Assembly (NCBI RefSeq): GCF_003797825.1
Contig: NZ_RKME01000021.1
Location: 37,683 to 101,682, forward strand
Direction of reading: 5' to 3'
Length of the DNA stretch: 64,000 bases
DNA from: Gordonia sp. OPL2
GTDB taxonomy: Bacteria > Actinomycetota > Actinomycetes > Mycobacteriales > Mycobacteriaceae
Shown: positions 50,395 to 58,934 of the stretch, in pieces
Numbering within the stretch: the stretch's first letter is position 1
How the letters are laid out: each line of letters begins with the position of its first letter
Position numbers and translations under genes: made by a program
The notes under the pieces: model-generated
Database searches by the model: none
What the model saw: the letters and a program-made list of their open reading frames with translations, nothing else
Told to the model about the DNA's origin: nothing

Positions 50395-51951
50395 TCAGTG
50401 CATGATCACCGGGGCCGAGCGGTCCATGTCCTCTTCGACCAGCGGCGACGCGATCTTCTTGCGGGGCAGGAAGAACGCCGGGATCAGGGTGAGCGCGATG
50501 AGCACCACCGAGACCATGAACGTCGACCCGAAGACGTCGGCGGCGGAGTCGAAGAACGACGCCGGGACCGGTGTGTCCTGCATCTCGGGCGGCAGCGCAC
50601 CAGGGTTGGTGTTCGACGTGATCGCGACACCTGCCTGCAGGTTGCCCGCCAGGCTGCTGGCCAGCACCACGGAGATGACCGCGGTACCGATCGACGACGC
50701 GGTCTGCTGCACCACGTTCATCAGGGTCGAGCCGTCGGGCACCTGCGAGTTGTTGAGCGTCGCGAGAGCGGCCGACATGATCGGCATCATCGTCATGCCC
50801 ATACCGAGACCCTGGACGAACAGCGCGCCGCCGAGCAACCAGTAGGAGGTCTCGGCGCCGAGGAAGACGAACACCCCCATGCCGACGAGGATCAACACGA
50901 TGCCGCCGAGCACGAACTTGCCGGGGCCCATCTTGTCGGTCATCCGGCCGGCGATCGGCATCGTGATCATGGCGCCCAGACCCTGCGGGGCCAGCAAAAG
51001 GCCGGCGGCAAGCGTTGTCTCACCGCGGACACCGATGAAGTACTGCGGGAAGAGCAGCGCGGCACCGAAGAAGGCGATCATGAACAGCGTCATGGTGATC
51101 ACCGCGACGGCAAGGGTGCGATTGCGGAACAGGCGCAGATCCAGCAACGGCTTGTCGGAGTGGAAGGCGTGCCAGATGAACGCCGCGATGAGGACCGCGC
51201 CGATGATCGCGGGGATCAGCACACTGCCGGTCATGAACGTGCGGTGCTCGGCGCTCGACGAGATGCCGAACAGGAACAATGCGAGACCCGGTGAGAGCAG
51301 CAGCAATCCGACCATGTCGATCTTCGGCTTCGACGTCTCCTCGTCGCCGCGCAGGACGAACCAGGAGTAGATGAACGCCACGATGCCGATCGGGACGTTG
51401 ATCAGGAAGACCCAGTGCCAGCTCGCCTTCTCGATGAGCAGGCCGCCGAGGATCGGGCCGCCGATCGGGCCCAGCAGCATCGGGATTCCCAGCACCGCCA
51501 TGACCGATCCGACCCGCTCCGGGCCGGCCGCCTTGGTCAGGATCATCATGCCGATCGGCATGAGCAGACCGCCGCCGAGGCCCTGGATCACGCGGAATGC
51601 GACCAGCGAACCGATGTTCCACGCGAGCGCGCACAGAATCGAACCGAGGGTGAACAGGACCAGTGAGGTCAGGTAGACCTTCTTGGTGCCGAAACGTGAA
51701 GCGGCCCAGCTGGACAGCGGGATGACCGCGGCAAGGGCGAGGGTGTAGCCGGTGGCGGTCCAGGCGGCGCCGGCCGCGTCGGTGCCGAACTCCTGCTGGA
51801 AGGTGTTCTGCGCCACGGCGACGACGGTGACGTCGAGGATGGACATGATCGCGCCGAGCACGACGACGCCGGCCACCATCAGCACATGCCGATCGAGCTT
51901 GGTGTCCGGTGGCCCCGCGTGCGCGTGGGCCGGTGTTGACGAGGAGGTCAT
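50395..51951 (-). CDS. MFS transporter, DHA2 (EmrB/QacA) family
   Basis: A 518-residue inner-membrane drug:proton antiporter with 14 predicted segments. Family motifs are visible: LDVTVVAVAQNTFQQEF in the first segment, TATGYTLALAAVIPLSSWAASRFG (motif A region), FRVIQGLGGGLLMPIGMM and LNNSQVPDGSTLMNVVQQTASSIG late in the protein. It probably exports toxic organic compounds. It is translationally coupled to the MarR gene upstream (ATGA overlap), so MarR derepression would switch it on. Confidence 0.9.
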   Translation of the reverse strand: MTSSSTPAHAHAGPPDTKLDRHVLMVAGVVVLGAIMSILDVTVVAVAQNTFQQEFGTDAAGAAWTATGYTLALAAVIPLSSWAASRFGTKKVYLTSLVLFTLGSILCALAWNIGSLVAFRVIQGLGGGLLMPIGMMILTKAAGPERVGSVMAVLGIPMLLGPIGGPILGGLLIEKASWHWVFLINVPIGIVAFIYSWFVLRGDEETSKPKIDMVGLLLLSPGLALFLFGISSSAEHRTFMTGSVLIPAIIGAVLIAAFIWHAFHSDKPLLDLRLFRNRTLAVAVITMTLFMIAFFGAALLFPQYFIGVRGETTLAAGLLLAPQGLGAMITMPIAGRMTDKMGPGKFVLGGIVLILVGMGVFVFLGAETSYWLLGGALFVQGLGMGMTMMPIMSAALATLNNSQVPDGSTLMNVVQQTASSIGTAVISVVLASSLAGNLQAGVAITSNTNPGALPPEMQDTPVPASFFDSAADVFGSTFMVSVVLIALTLIPAFFLPRKKIASPLVEEDMDRSAPVIMH

Positions 51952-52517
51952 GAACCGACTTTCTGTTTCTGAGAGGTACTCGGTGACGGTGTGGTGGTCG
52001 CAGTGACGGTCTGTTCTGATCCGGCGATGCCGGAGAAGTAGTCGACGTCGTTGTCGACGATGGGATCGAGTGCGCGACACAGGTTCGTGCGCAGTGAGTC
52101 GGGGAGACCCGCGACGAAGCCACGGATGATGTCCTGCTTGATGCTCAGTTGGGAGTCGACGACCCGTGTTCCCTCGTCGGTAAGGGAGACCCGCTTGACC
52201 CGGCGGTCGGTGGCGTCCTCGCGTCGATCGACGAGGCCGACGCCGACGAGTTTGTCGACGGTACGTCCCGCGGCGGCGAGGGAGAGGTTCACCTGCTGGG
52301 CGATCTCGTTCACGGACATGCACTCGGCGCCGTCGCCATGTGCACCGAGCGCGAACAGGACCCGCAACTGCGAGAACGTCAGGTCCGTGGCGGCCATCGA
52401 ATCCATGGTCTGGGACTTGCCCACGCAGGCGAGCCGGTCGAGGAAGCCCATCAACGACTCGTAGGCGCGCTCGATCGACGCCCCTGCACTGCAGGTCGAC
52501 GCGCGGTCGGACGGCAT
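51948..52517 (-). CDS. MarR family transcriptional regulator
   Basis: A winged-helix regulator of about 189 residues. The HTH region is TFSQLRVLFALG, MSVNEIAQQVNLSLAAAGRTV and DKLVGVGLVDRREDATDRRVKRVSLTDEG, typical MarR. The stop overlaps the start of the DHA2 pump (ATGA), so it most likely represses this operon and is relieved by a substrate of the pump. A GTG at 52529 is an alternative start. A TTGCGT-containing direct repeat lies upstream. Confidence 0.88.
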   Translation of the reverse strand: MPSDRASTCSAGASIERAYESLMGFLDRLACVGKSQTMDSMAATDLTFSQLRVLFALGAHGDGAECMSVNEIAQQVNLSLAAAGRTVDKLVGVGLVDRREDATDRRVKRVSLTDEGTRVVDSQLSIKQDIIRGFVAGLPDSLRTNLCRALDPIVDNDVDYFSGIAGSEQTVTATTTPSPSTSQKQKVGS

Positions 52518-52547
52518 GGATGACGACACCCGACAAAACTAACGCAG

Positions 52548-52570
52548 ACGCAACTATTTCGTAAACGCAA
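52548..52570. promoter_or_regulatory. Possible MarR binding region
   Basis: Two copies of ACGCAA (52548-52553 and 52565-52570), 17 bp apart and flanking TTTCGTAA, lie about 20-40 bp upstream of the marR start. The arrangement is suggestive but not a clear palindrome. Confidence 0.3.
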
Positions 52571-52670
52571 TCAATGGTGAGATCGGACATACCTTGTCGA
52601 CGACAGTGACCGAGGTCATAGCGCAGGTGAACTCCGGCTCCCCGGGATTCGCTGCGCTAGCGTCGATGGC

Positions 52671-53153
52671 ATGAGCAATGTCAAGGACATCCCCGTGAAG
52701 GCACTCGACGGCAGCGCACTCGATCTCTCCGGTTTCACCGGCCCCCTGCTGGTGGTCAACGTCGCCAGCAAATGTGGGCTGACCCCGCAGTACACCGGGC
52801 TCGAGGAGATCGCCAAGACCTATGGCGACCGCGGCCTGACCGTTGTCGGAATGCCGTGCAACCAGTTCATGGGCCAGGAGCCGGGGACCGCCGAGGAGAT
52901 CGCGACCTTCTGCTCGACCAGCTACGGCGTCACCTTCCCGCTGCTGGAGAAGGCCGACGTCAAGGGTGATGAGCAACATCCGCTGTATGCCGAGCTGACC
53001 AAGGCCGCCGATGCCGACGGTGAGGCGGGCGACGTGCAGTGGAACTTCGAGAAGTTCCTCGTCGGCGCCGACGGCACCGTCGTCAACCGCTTCCGTCCTC
53101 GTACCGAGCCGAACGATCCCGCGGTCATCTCCGCGATCGAAGCCGTTCTCTGA
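52671..53153 (+). CDS. Glutathione peroxidase family thiol peroxidase
   Basis: A 160-residue GPx-like peroxidase using thioredoxin or another thiol. The peroxidatic Cys35 (VASKCGLTPQY) is followed by the catalytic tetrad residues in MPCNQFMGQEPG (Gln) and VQWNFEKFLV (Trp and Asn). The Cys form is usual for bacteria. No thioredoxin gene is nearby. It is divergent from the MarR-pump operon, and the repeat cluster at 53154 follows its stop. Confidence 0.9.
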   Translation: MSNVKDIPVKALDGSALDLSGFTGPLLVVNVASKCGLTPQYTGLEEIAKTYGDRGLTVVGMPCNQFMGQEPGTAEEIATFCSTSYGVTFPLLEKADVKGDEQHPLYAELTKAADADGEAGDVQWNFEKFLVGADGTVVNRFRPRTEPNDPAVISAIEAVL

Positions 53154-53288
53154 CCCTTCGAGACGCTGCGCTCCTCAGGGATCGGGAGACGACGCGTTGC
53201 GCCCGGTCCCTGAGGAGCCCGCGAGGAGACGCCTTACGCCCGATCCCTGAGGAGCCCGCGAGGAACGAGCGGGCGTCACGAAGGGGTC
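53154..53288. repeat. GAGCGAGC-family repeat cluster after the peroxidase
   Basis: It opens with GACCCTTCGAGACGCTGCGCTC, carries two direct units around TCCCTGAGGAGCCCGCGAGGA (about 53209 and 53245), and closes with GCGGGCGTCACGAAGGGGTC. The ends pair (GACCCTTCG with CGAAGGGGTC). Confidence 0.7.
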
Positions 53289-53346
53289 CCACCACCCGGT
53301 AAGGTGTTCGCTGAACAGCGGACCAGCGAGAACGGAGCAGCAGCCC

Positions 53347-53592
53347 ATGGCGCGAGTGGTGGTCGACGTGATGCCGAAGGCCGAGATCCTCGACCCTCAG
53401 GGCCAGGCGATCGTCGGGGCGCTGGGACGCCTCGGTTTCTCCGGTGTCGCCGACGTCCGGCAGGGCAAGCGTTTCGAGCTCGAGGTCGACGACTCCGTCG
53501 ACGACGTCACGCTCGAGCGCATCGCCGAAGAGCTCCTCACCAACACGGTGATCGAAAACTTCAACGTCTCCCGCGTCACGGACCAGGGGTAG
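53347..53592 (+). CDS. purS: Phosphoribosylformylglycinamidine synthase subunit PurS
   Basis: An 81-residue small subunit that bridges PurQ and PurL in FGAM synthase. It has the compact PurS fold: ARVVVDVMPKAEILDPQGQAI and IAEELLTNTVIENFNV. It precedes purQ by 3 bp and should be translated with it. purL is not in the window. Confidence 0.92.
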   Translation: MARVVVDVMPKAEILDPQGQAIVGALGRLGFSGVADVRQGKRFELEVDDSVDDVTLERIAEELLTNTVIENFNVSRVTDQG

Positions 53593-53595
53593 GTC

Positions 53596-54276
53596 ATGTC
53601 TGCTCGTATCGGGGTGATCACGTTCCCGGGAACCCTCGACGACGTCGATGCCGTGCGTGCCGCGCGGATCGCCGGCGCGGAACCGGTGGAGCTGTGGCAC
53701 GGCGATGCCGACCTGAAGCAGGTCGACGCCGTGGTGGTGCCCGGCGGCTTCTCCTACGGTGACTACCTGCGCGCCGGGGCGATCGCACGATTCGCGCCGG
53801 TGATGGGATCGGTCCTCGAGGCCGCCGCCAAAGGCATGCCGGTCCTGGGTATCTGCAACGGTTTCCAGGTGTTGTGCGAGGCCGGCCTGTTGCCGGGGGC
53901 GTTGACCCGCAACGAGGGTCTGCACTTCCTCTGCCGCGATCAGTGGTTGAAGGTCGAGTCGAACACGACGGCGTGGACCAGTCGGTTCGAGCTCGGCGCC
54001 GAGATCCTCATCCCGCTCAAGTCCGGGGAGGGAAGATACGTCGCCCCGGAGCGCAAACTCGAGGAACTCGAAGGCGAGGGTCGGATCGTCTTCTCCTATG
54101 CGGGCGGCAATCCGAACGGTTCCGCGCTCGACATCGCCGGCATCTCCAGTCCCGACGGCCGGATCGTCGGGCTCATGCCGCATCCCGAGCATGCGACCGA
54201 GCCGCTCACCGGTCCGAGCGACGACGGTCTCGGGCTCTTCTACTCCGTCATCGATTCCGTGCTGGCCGCTGCCTGA
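53596..54276 (+). CDS. purQ: Phosphoribosylformylglycinamidine synthase subunit PurQ (glutaminase)
   Basis: Class I glutaminase of 226 residues that supplies ammonia to PurL. The catalytic Cys lies in GICNGFQVLCEAGLLPG, and the His/Glu pair is in LMPHPEHA near the C-terminus. VPGGFSYGDYLRAG is the oxyanion region. It is translationally coupled to purS and overlaps the start of a membrane protein gene (ATGA-like, 54276). Confidence 0.93.
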   Translation: MSARIGVITFPGTLDDVDAVRAARIAGAEPVELWHGDADLKQVDAVVVPGGFSYGDYLRAGAIARFAPVMGSVLEAAAKGMPVLGICNGFQVLCEAGLLPGALTRNEGLHFLCRDQWLKVESNTTAWTSRFELGAEILIPLKSGEGRYVAPERKLEELEGEGRIVFSYAGGNPNGSALDIAGISSPDGRIVGLMPHPEHATEPLTGPSDDGLGLFYSVIDSVLAAA

Positions 54277-54947
54277 TGGTCTCGCTGATCATGGCGGCCC
54301 TCGGTGCTGCCATGCTCTGCCTCTGTGTTGTCTCGCTACGACTGATGCCCAAGGTCGGCTGGGTCGCCGGCGCGGTGACGGTGATCCTCGTCGGCCTCGC
54401 CTACGACAACATCGCCGTCGCGATCGGCCGCTTCGTCGGCTACGGCGACACCCTGCTGGCGATCAACATGCCGCGCTTCTGGATTCACGCCGTCTTCACG
54501 CCGCTGCTGATCATCATCACCGGGGTGCTGGTCGGTCGGCTGGGCGTCGAGCAGGCCCGAACCCGCAACGTCGCGATCGGCGGATGGGTACTGGTCGCCA
54601 TGTTGATCGCCATCGGAGTCGTCGACGAGGTGGTGCGCGCCCGCCTGGTCCCCGAAGACGCCGGTGACGCGCTGCGATATGTGAACGACGCGGCGTCCGG
54701 GCCGCCGCTCCCGGCGATCATCACCGTGCTCGCGGTGCTCGTGCTCGGCGTGATGGCGTGGCGCTACGCGGGATTCCCGTGGCTGTTCGTCGGCGCACTG
54801 GTGATGCTGGTGGCCGCCGCAGCGGGCTCGTCGGTCCTGTGGGTGGGCAACCTCGGCGAGCTGGTACTGATGAGCTCCGTGGTCGTGACGATGGCAGCGG
54901 TCGGCGGGGCGCACATTCCCGCGGCGCGCCCGGTCCGGCAGAGCTGA
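54276..54947 (+). CDS. Integral membrane protein of unknown function
   Basis: A 223-residue hydrophobic protein with about six membrane segments (for example LIMAALGAAMLCLCVVSLRL, FWIHAVFTPLLIIITGVLVG and PAIITVLAVLVLGVMAW). No transporter signature is recognised. Its ATG shares a base with the purQ stop, so it is translated with purS-purQ, and the M18 aminopeptidase gene follows 27 bp later. Purine operon membership does not by itself reveal a function. Confidence 0.72.
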   Translation: MVSLIMAALGAAMLCLCVVSLRLMPKVGWVAGAVTVILVGLAYDNIAVAIGRFVGYGDTLLAINMPRFWIHAVFTPLLIIITGVLVGRLGVEQARTRNVAIGGWVLVAMLIAIGVVDEVVRARLVPEDAGDALRYVNDAASGPPLPAIITVLAVLVLGVMAWRYAGFPWLFVGALVMLVAAAAGSSVLWVGNLGELVLMSSVVVTMAAVGGAHIPAARPVRQS

Positions 54948-54974
54948 ACCGAGTCCACACTGAGGAGGGTGGCA

Positions 54975-56237
54975 ATGATCGAGACCAGTGCGACCGCCGA
55001 GGAACTCGGCACCTTCATCGACGCGTCGCCGTCGCCGTTCCACGTGTGCGCGACCGTGGCCGGACACCTGGACTCCGCCGGGTACACGCGCCTGCACGAG
55101 AACCACGAGTGGGCGTCGGCGACGGGTCGCAACTATGTGATTCGCGGCGGATCTATCATCGCGTGGGATGCCGGTGACGGCAACGCGTTCCGGATCGTCG
55201 GCGGCCACACCGACAGCCCGAACCTGCGGCTCAAGCAGCATCCGGACCGTACCTCCGCCGGCATCGGCATGGTCGCCCTCGAACCGTACGGGGGCGCGTG
55301 GCTCAACTCGTGGCTGGACCGCGACCTCGGTCTCTCCGGACGTCTCGCCCGGCGGGTGGGGGCCGGTGTCGAGCATGTGCTCGTCCACGTCACCGAACCG
55401 GTGATCCGGGTGCCACAGTTGGCCATTCACCTCTCCGAGGATCGCAAGGGGGTCAGCCTCGACCCGCAACGCCACGTCGACGGGCTGTGGTCGGTGCGTG
55501 ATTCGGGTCCGGGAATCCTCGAATGGGTGGCCTCGTACGCGGGAATCGACCCCGGGGCGCTGCTCGGTTGGGAACTGATGACCCACGACGTCACGCCGAG
55601 CCGCCTCATCGGCGCCGACGACGATTTGCTCAGTGCGCCACGGCTGGACAATCAGGGAACCTGCTATGCGGGCCTGCGTGCGCTCCTCGACGGCGCACCG
55701 TCGGTGCACACGCGAGTGCTGGCCCTGTTCGACCACGAGGAGGTCGGTAGCGGTTCCGAACGCGGCGCCGCCTCCGATTTCCTGTCGACGGTCATCGAGC
55801 GGATCGTGCTGGCGCGCGGCGGTTCTCGAGCCGACTTCCTGCAGGCGATGGCGGCCAGCGTGTGCGTGTCCGGCGACATGGCACACGCCACCCACCCCAA
55901 TTACCCGGATCGACACGAACCGTCTCACCGCATCACGATCAACGGCGGGCCGGTGCTCAAGGTCAACCAGAACCTGCGCTACGCGTCGGATGCGATCGGC
56001 GAGGCCGTGTTCGCGGTGGCCTGCGATACCGCAGGTGTTCCGATGCAGCGCTACACACATCGCGCGGACCTGCCGTGCGGCTCCACCATCGGACCGATCA
56101 CAGCGGCCCGCACGGGACTGTCGACGATCGACGTCGGCGCACCGCAGTTGGCCATGCACAGTGCCCGGGAACTGATGGGCGCCGATGACGTGCCGATGTA
56201 TTCGGCTGCGCTGCAGGCGTTCCTGAGCGGCGGGTAG
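54975..56237 (+). CDS. M18 family aminopeptidase
   Basis: A 420-residue metallopeptidase releasing acidic N-terminal residues from peptides, cytosolic. Zinc ligands and landmarks of the family are present: IVGGHTDSPNLRLK (His, Asp), the DNQGTCYAGLRALL metal-binding Asp, FDHEEVGSGSERGA (Glu pair), and a late His in DMAHATHPNYPDRHEP. The ATG at 54975 has GGAGG six bases upstream; an overlapping GTG at 54969 is the alternative. It follows the membrane protein gene in the purSQ operon direction, as pepC follows purine genes in some mycobacteria. A large repeat cluster follows it. Confidence 0.9.
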   Translation: MIETSATAEELGTFIDASPSPFHVCATVAGHLDSAGYTRLHENHEWASATGRNYVIRGGSIIAWDAGDGNAFRIVGGHTDSPNLRLKQHPDRTSAGIGMVALEPYGGAWLNSWLDRDLGLSGRLARRVGAGVEHVLVHVTEPVIRVPQLAIHLSEDRKGVSLDPQRHVDGLWSVRDSGPGILEWVASYAGIDPGALLGWELMTHDVTPSRLIGADDDLLSAPRLDNQGTCYAGLRALLDGAPSVHTRVLALFDHEEVGSGSERGAASDFLSTVIERIVLARGGSRADFLQAMAASVCVSGDMAHATHPNYPDRHEPSHRITINGGPVLKVNQNLRYASDAIGEAVFAVACDTAGVPMQRYTHRADLPCGSTIGPITAARTGLSTIDVGAPQLAMHSARELMGADDVPMYSAALQAFLSGG

Positions 56238-56575
56238 GTTCCGAAGTCCTGCGCTCGTTGCCTGACGGGCGAGCTTGCAGGCGTCGTTTGTTCCCTGAGG
56301 CGAGTGCCGTTTGTTCCCTCGGGCGAGTGTCATTCGTTCCCTGAGGAGCGAGCTTGCGAGCGTCGATTGTTCCCTGAGGAGCGAGCTTGCGAGCGTCGTT
56401 TGTTCCCTGAGGAGCGAGCTTGCGAGCGTCGATTGTTCCCTGAGGAGCGAGCTTGCGAGCGTCACGAAGGGTCGTCCCTTCGTGACGCTGCGCTCGTTCC
56501 TCGTGCGGCTCCTCAGGGGTCGTGGTGCGCTCGTTCCTCGCGCGGCTCCTCAGGGATCGGGGCGGTGCACAACTC
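56238..56575. repeat. Large GAGCGAGC-family repeat cluster with terminator hairpin
   Basis: Four 33-bp units (starts 56336, 56369, 56402, 56435), each GTTCCCTGAGGAGCGAGCTT then GCGAGCGTC plus a variable tetramer, follow two degenerate units. The last unit runs into a perfect 13-bp stem GCGTCACGAAGGG (56459-56471)/CCCTTCGTGACGC (56476-56488) with loop TCGT, after which the repeat continues in inverted orientation. It fills the gap between convergent genes and probably terminates both; no gene is supported here. Confidence 0.85.
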
Positions 56576-57893
56576 AATTCGGTCGCAGCACAGTGATCGA
56601 CGTCCCCTCGTGGACGACGATGTACCCGTCGACGTCCTCGGTGGAACCGATGACCGAGCGCGTCCACGCGATGCGGCCCGCAGCGGCGTCGACCCCGGTG
56701 ATCTGATTGGCGTCCGCGAACACCAGTGTGGACTCCGACGATCCGACGCACTGCAGCTGATCGATGTTGGAGTCGGGGGCGTCGAGCGGGGGCGTTCCCA
56801 TGGCGCCGACCCTGCTGCCGTCGGACAGCGTGTAGAAGATCCGTGACCGGTCCTTGAGTGCGAAGGCGACCATGTCACCGCAGGGTTTGGTGTTGGACTT
56901 GGACAACTCCGGGTCGGTGATCTGCCACAGCGCACCCTCGCGCGCGGGGTCACGGATCTCGTAGCGGCCCTGCGTCACCTGGACCTGACTGTCGCCGGTG
57001 CCGGTGAGGACCGGGAGCACCGATGCGCCGTCGAGGACACGCAAGCCCGCGGACACCGCGACCGGTGACGTGCTGAGGACTCCGGCGTCGACGGCGTACG
57101 TGGCGACGCGCTCATTGCCGAATTCGTTGTACTGCACGGTGATACCGGTGGGGAAGGGGGTGATGGTGCACTGGCTGCAGGAGAGCAGATCCGCGCCCGT
57201 GGCCGGGTCGAGTACAAAGCGTGTCCCGTCGACCGTGGAGACGGTGAGCACCCCGTCGTCGCGAGCGGAGGCTGTTGCGGCGGTCGCGAAGGTGCGCGAC
57301 CACAGTTCGCGTCCCATCGGGTTGCGCAAGGTGACGCGGTAACCGGCCTGATCGATGCGGAGGAAATCGGAGCCCACGCCGACGACCTGTTTCGTGTCGT
57401 CGAGATCGGACGCCGACGACGGGGTCCCCTCACCGTCGATGAGGTAGAAGCCGTCGGGCGCGCCGCCGACCTTGATGGCGCACCCGACCTGGCCCTCGTC
57501 GTCGAGTCCGCACCCGCCCAATCCGGCCACAACCGGCTTGTCCCACAGAGGTGTTCCGCTCGCCTCGTTGACGAGCAGGAAGGCCCGGCCGAGTCCGGAG
57601 GGATAGCTCAACAGCCAGCGGTCCTGCCACGTGTCGACCACGTCGACACCCGCGTCGGCGCGATAACCGGGAAGGGTGTCGCTCGAGTGGGTCCAGGCGA
57701 CGTCGGGTTCGTCGGTGTACCCCCGCAGCTGACCGTTCGCATGTTCGGTCGACGCCCCTTCCGGTGTGCCGGTGGCGAGCACGATCCCGATCGCGGCGAT
57801 CATCGCCGCGATCAGCACCATCGTGACGGTGCCGATGCCGAACGGAAGGCGCGCAGCGACACGGGCGAGCGAGGAACGGGCGGACATGGCCAT
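56574..57893 (-). CDS. Membrane-anchored PQQ-like beta-propeller protein
   Basis: A 439-residue protein. One transmembrane segment (VTMVLIAAMIAAIGIVLATG) near the N-terminus is followed by an extracytoplasmic beta-propeller with repeated W-rich blades (DVAWTHSSDTL, DTWQDRWLLSYP, GRELWSRTFAT, GALWQITDPEL, GRIAWTRSVIG). This suggests a secreted scaffold or sensor, not an enzyme with clear active residues. An internal pair CSQC may be a disulfide. The start overlaps the AraC stop by one base, so it is co-expressed with the regulator. Function unknown. Confidence 0.7.
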   Translation of the reverse strand: MAMSARSSLARVAARLPFGIGTVTMVLIAAMIAAIGIVLATGTPEGASTEHANGQLRGYTDEPDVAWTHSSDTLPGYRADAGVDVVDTWQDRWLLSYPSGLGRAFLLVNEASGTPLWDKPVVAGLGGCGLDDEGQVGCAIKVGGAPDGFYLIDGEGTPSSASDLDDTKQVVGVGSDFLRIDQAGYRVTLRNPMGRELWSRTFATAATASARDDGVLTVSTVDGTRFVLDPATGADLLSCSQCTITPFPTGITVQYNEFGNERVATYAVDAGVLSTSPVAVSAGLRVLDGASVLPVLTGTGDSQVQVTQGRYEIRDPAREGALWQITDPELSKSNTKPCGDMVAFALKDRSRIFYTLSDGSRVGAMGTPPLDAPDSNIDQLQCVGSSESTLVFADANQITGVDAAAGRIAWTRSVIGSTEDVDGYIVVHEGTSITVLRPN

Positions 57894-58843
57894 CAGTGAA
57901 TCACGCGCGCGGCCCGCTCACGGTACGCGGCCGGGCTGATGCCCCGACTGCGTTTGAACGCGGCGCTGAAGGCGAATGCGCTGCCGTAGCCGACCTGGTG
58001 CGCGATCGACCCAAGGGAACGGCCGCCCTCGGCGAGGAGATCGGCGCCGGTCGACAACCGCCAGGTGGTCAGGTAGGTCATCGGTGGTTCGCCGACGAGG
58101 TCGGTGAACCGGCGGGCCAGCACCGCCCGCGACACACCCGTCGCCGCGGCGAGCGACGCGACGGTCCAGGGTTCCGCGATGTCGTTGTGCATCAGCCGAA
58201 GCGCCTGTCCCACGACCGGATCGGAGTGCGCTCGATACCACTGTGAGGCGCGCACCGCCCCGGACTCCATGGATTGCCGCAGACCGGTGATGAGCAACAG
58301 GTCGAGCAGACGGTTGAGGACCGCGTCCTGTGCGGGGGAGTCACGCACGATCTCATCGTCCATCAGACCCACGAGTGGGTGATCGGTCAGATGGACGAGG
58401 GTGACGCGGTCGAGCGCGTCCAGCAGGCGCCCGCTCACCTCTCCGCTCGAGTACGTCCCGATCAGCATGATCGCGGCGGCGTCCTGCTCGTCGGCGCAGT
58501 TGCCCCACGAACGGACACCGAAGCACATGTCGTCGGCCACGCTGTGACTACCGGTGGGATCGAAACAGTCACCGTTCGCGTCGATCCGGGCCACCCAGTC
58601 GGTCCCGGGACGATCGCCGATGGTGTACGGGTGCGTGCCGCGGATGAGCGCGACATCGCCGGAGCCGACCCGGTGGCGGGTGCCGTCGTCGTAGGTCATC
58701 GTCGACGTGCCGCGCGTGACGGCGACGACCGTGAGGGGTGCGGTGTCCTCGATGCGCACCGACCATGGCGATCGCATCACCATCCGCAACATCATCGGGG
58801 TCTGTGCGCGGGGACCGTTGAGAAGACTGCCGAGTGCGTCCAC
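57893..58843 (-). CDS. AraC family regulator with N-terminal cupin
   Basis: A 316-residue regulator. A cupin-like N-terminal half (VVAVTRGTSTMTYDDGTRHRVGSGDV) senses a ligand, and the C-terminal two HTH motifs (VASLAAATGVSRAVLARRF, LGSIAHQVGYGSAFAFSAAF) bind DNA. It is divergent from an NmrA-like/DUF1772 pair with an inverted repeat between, so it probably controls that pair as well as the downstream beta-propeller gene. Confidence 0.88.
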   Translation of the reverse strand: MDALGSLLNGPRAQTPMMLRMVMRSPWSVRIEDTAPLTVVAVTRGTSTMTYDDGTRHRVGSGDVALIRGTHPYTIGDRPGTDWVARIDANGDCFDPTGSHSVADDMCFGVRSWGNCADEQDAAAIMLIGTYSSGEVSGRLLDALDRVTLVHLTDHPLVGLMDDEIVRDSPAQDAVLNRLLDLLLITGLRQSMESGAVRASQWYRAHSDPVVGQALRLMHNDIAEPWTVASLAAATGVSRAVLARRFTDLVGEPPMTYLTTWRLSTGADLLAEGGRSLGSIAHQVGYGSAFAFSAAFKRSRGISPAAYRERAARVIH

Positions 58844-58864
58844 ATCGCAAGCCTAGCGTCGAAC

Positions 58865-58910
58865 GAGACGATCACGTATGGAATCGAGCTGATTGACCAT
58901 GGATCGTCTC
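58865..58910. promoter_or_regulatory. Candidate operator between AraC and NmrA-like genes
   Basis: GAGACGATC (58865-58873) is perfectly complementary to GATCGTCTC (58902-58910) with 28 nt between. It lies between the divergent starts at 58843 and 58935. Confidence 0.5.
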
Positions 58911-58934
58911 ACCGATTCGCGGTGAACTGAAGTC

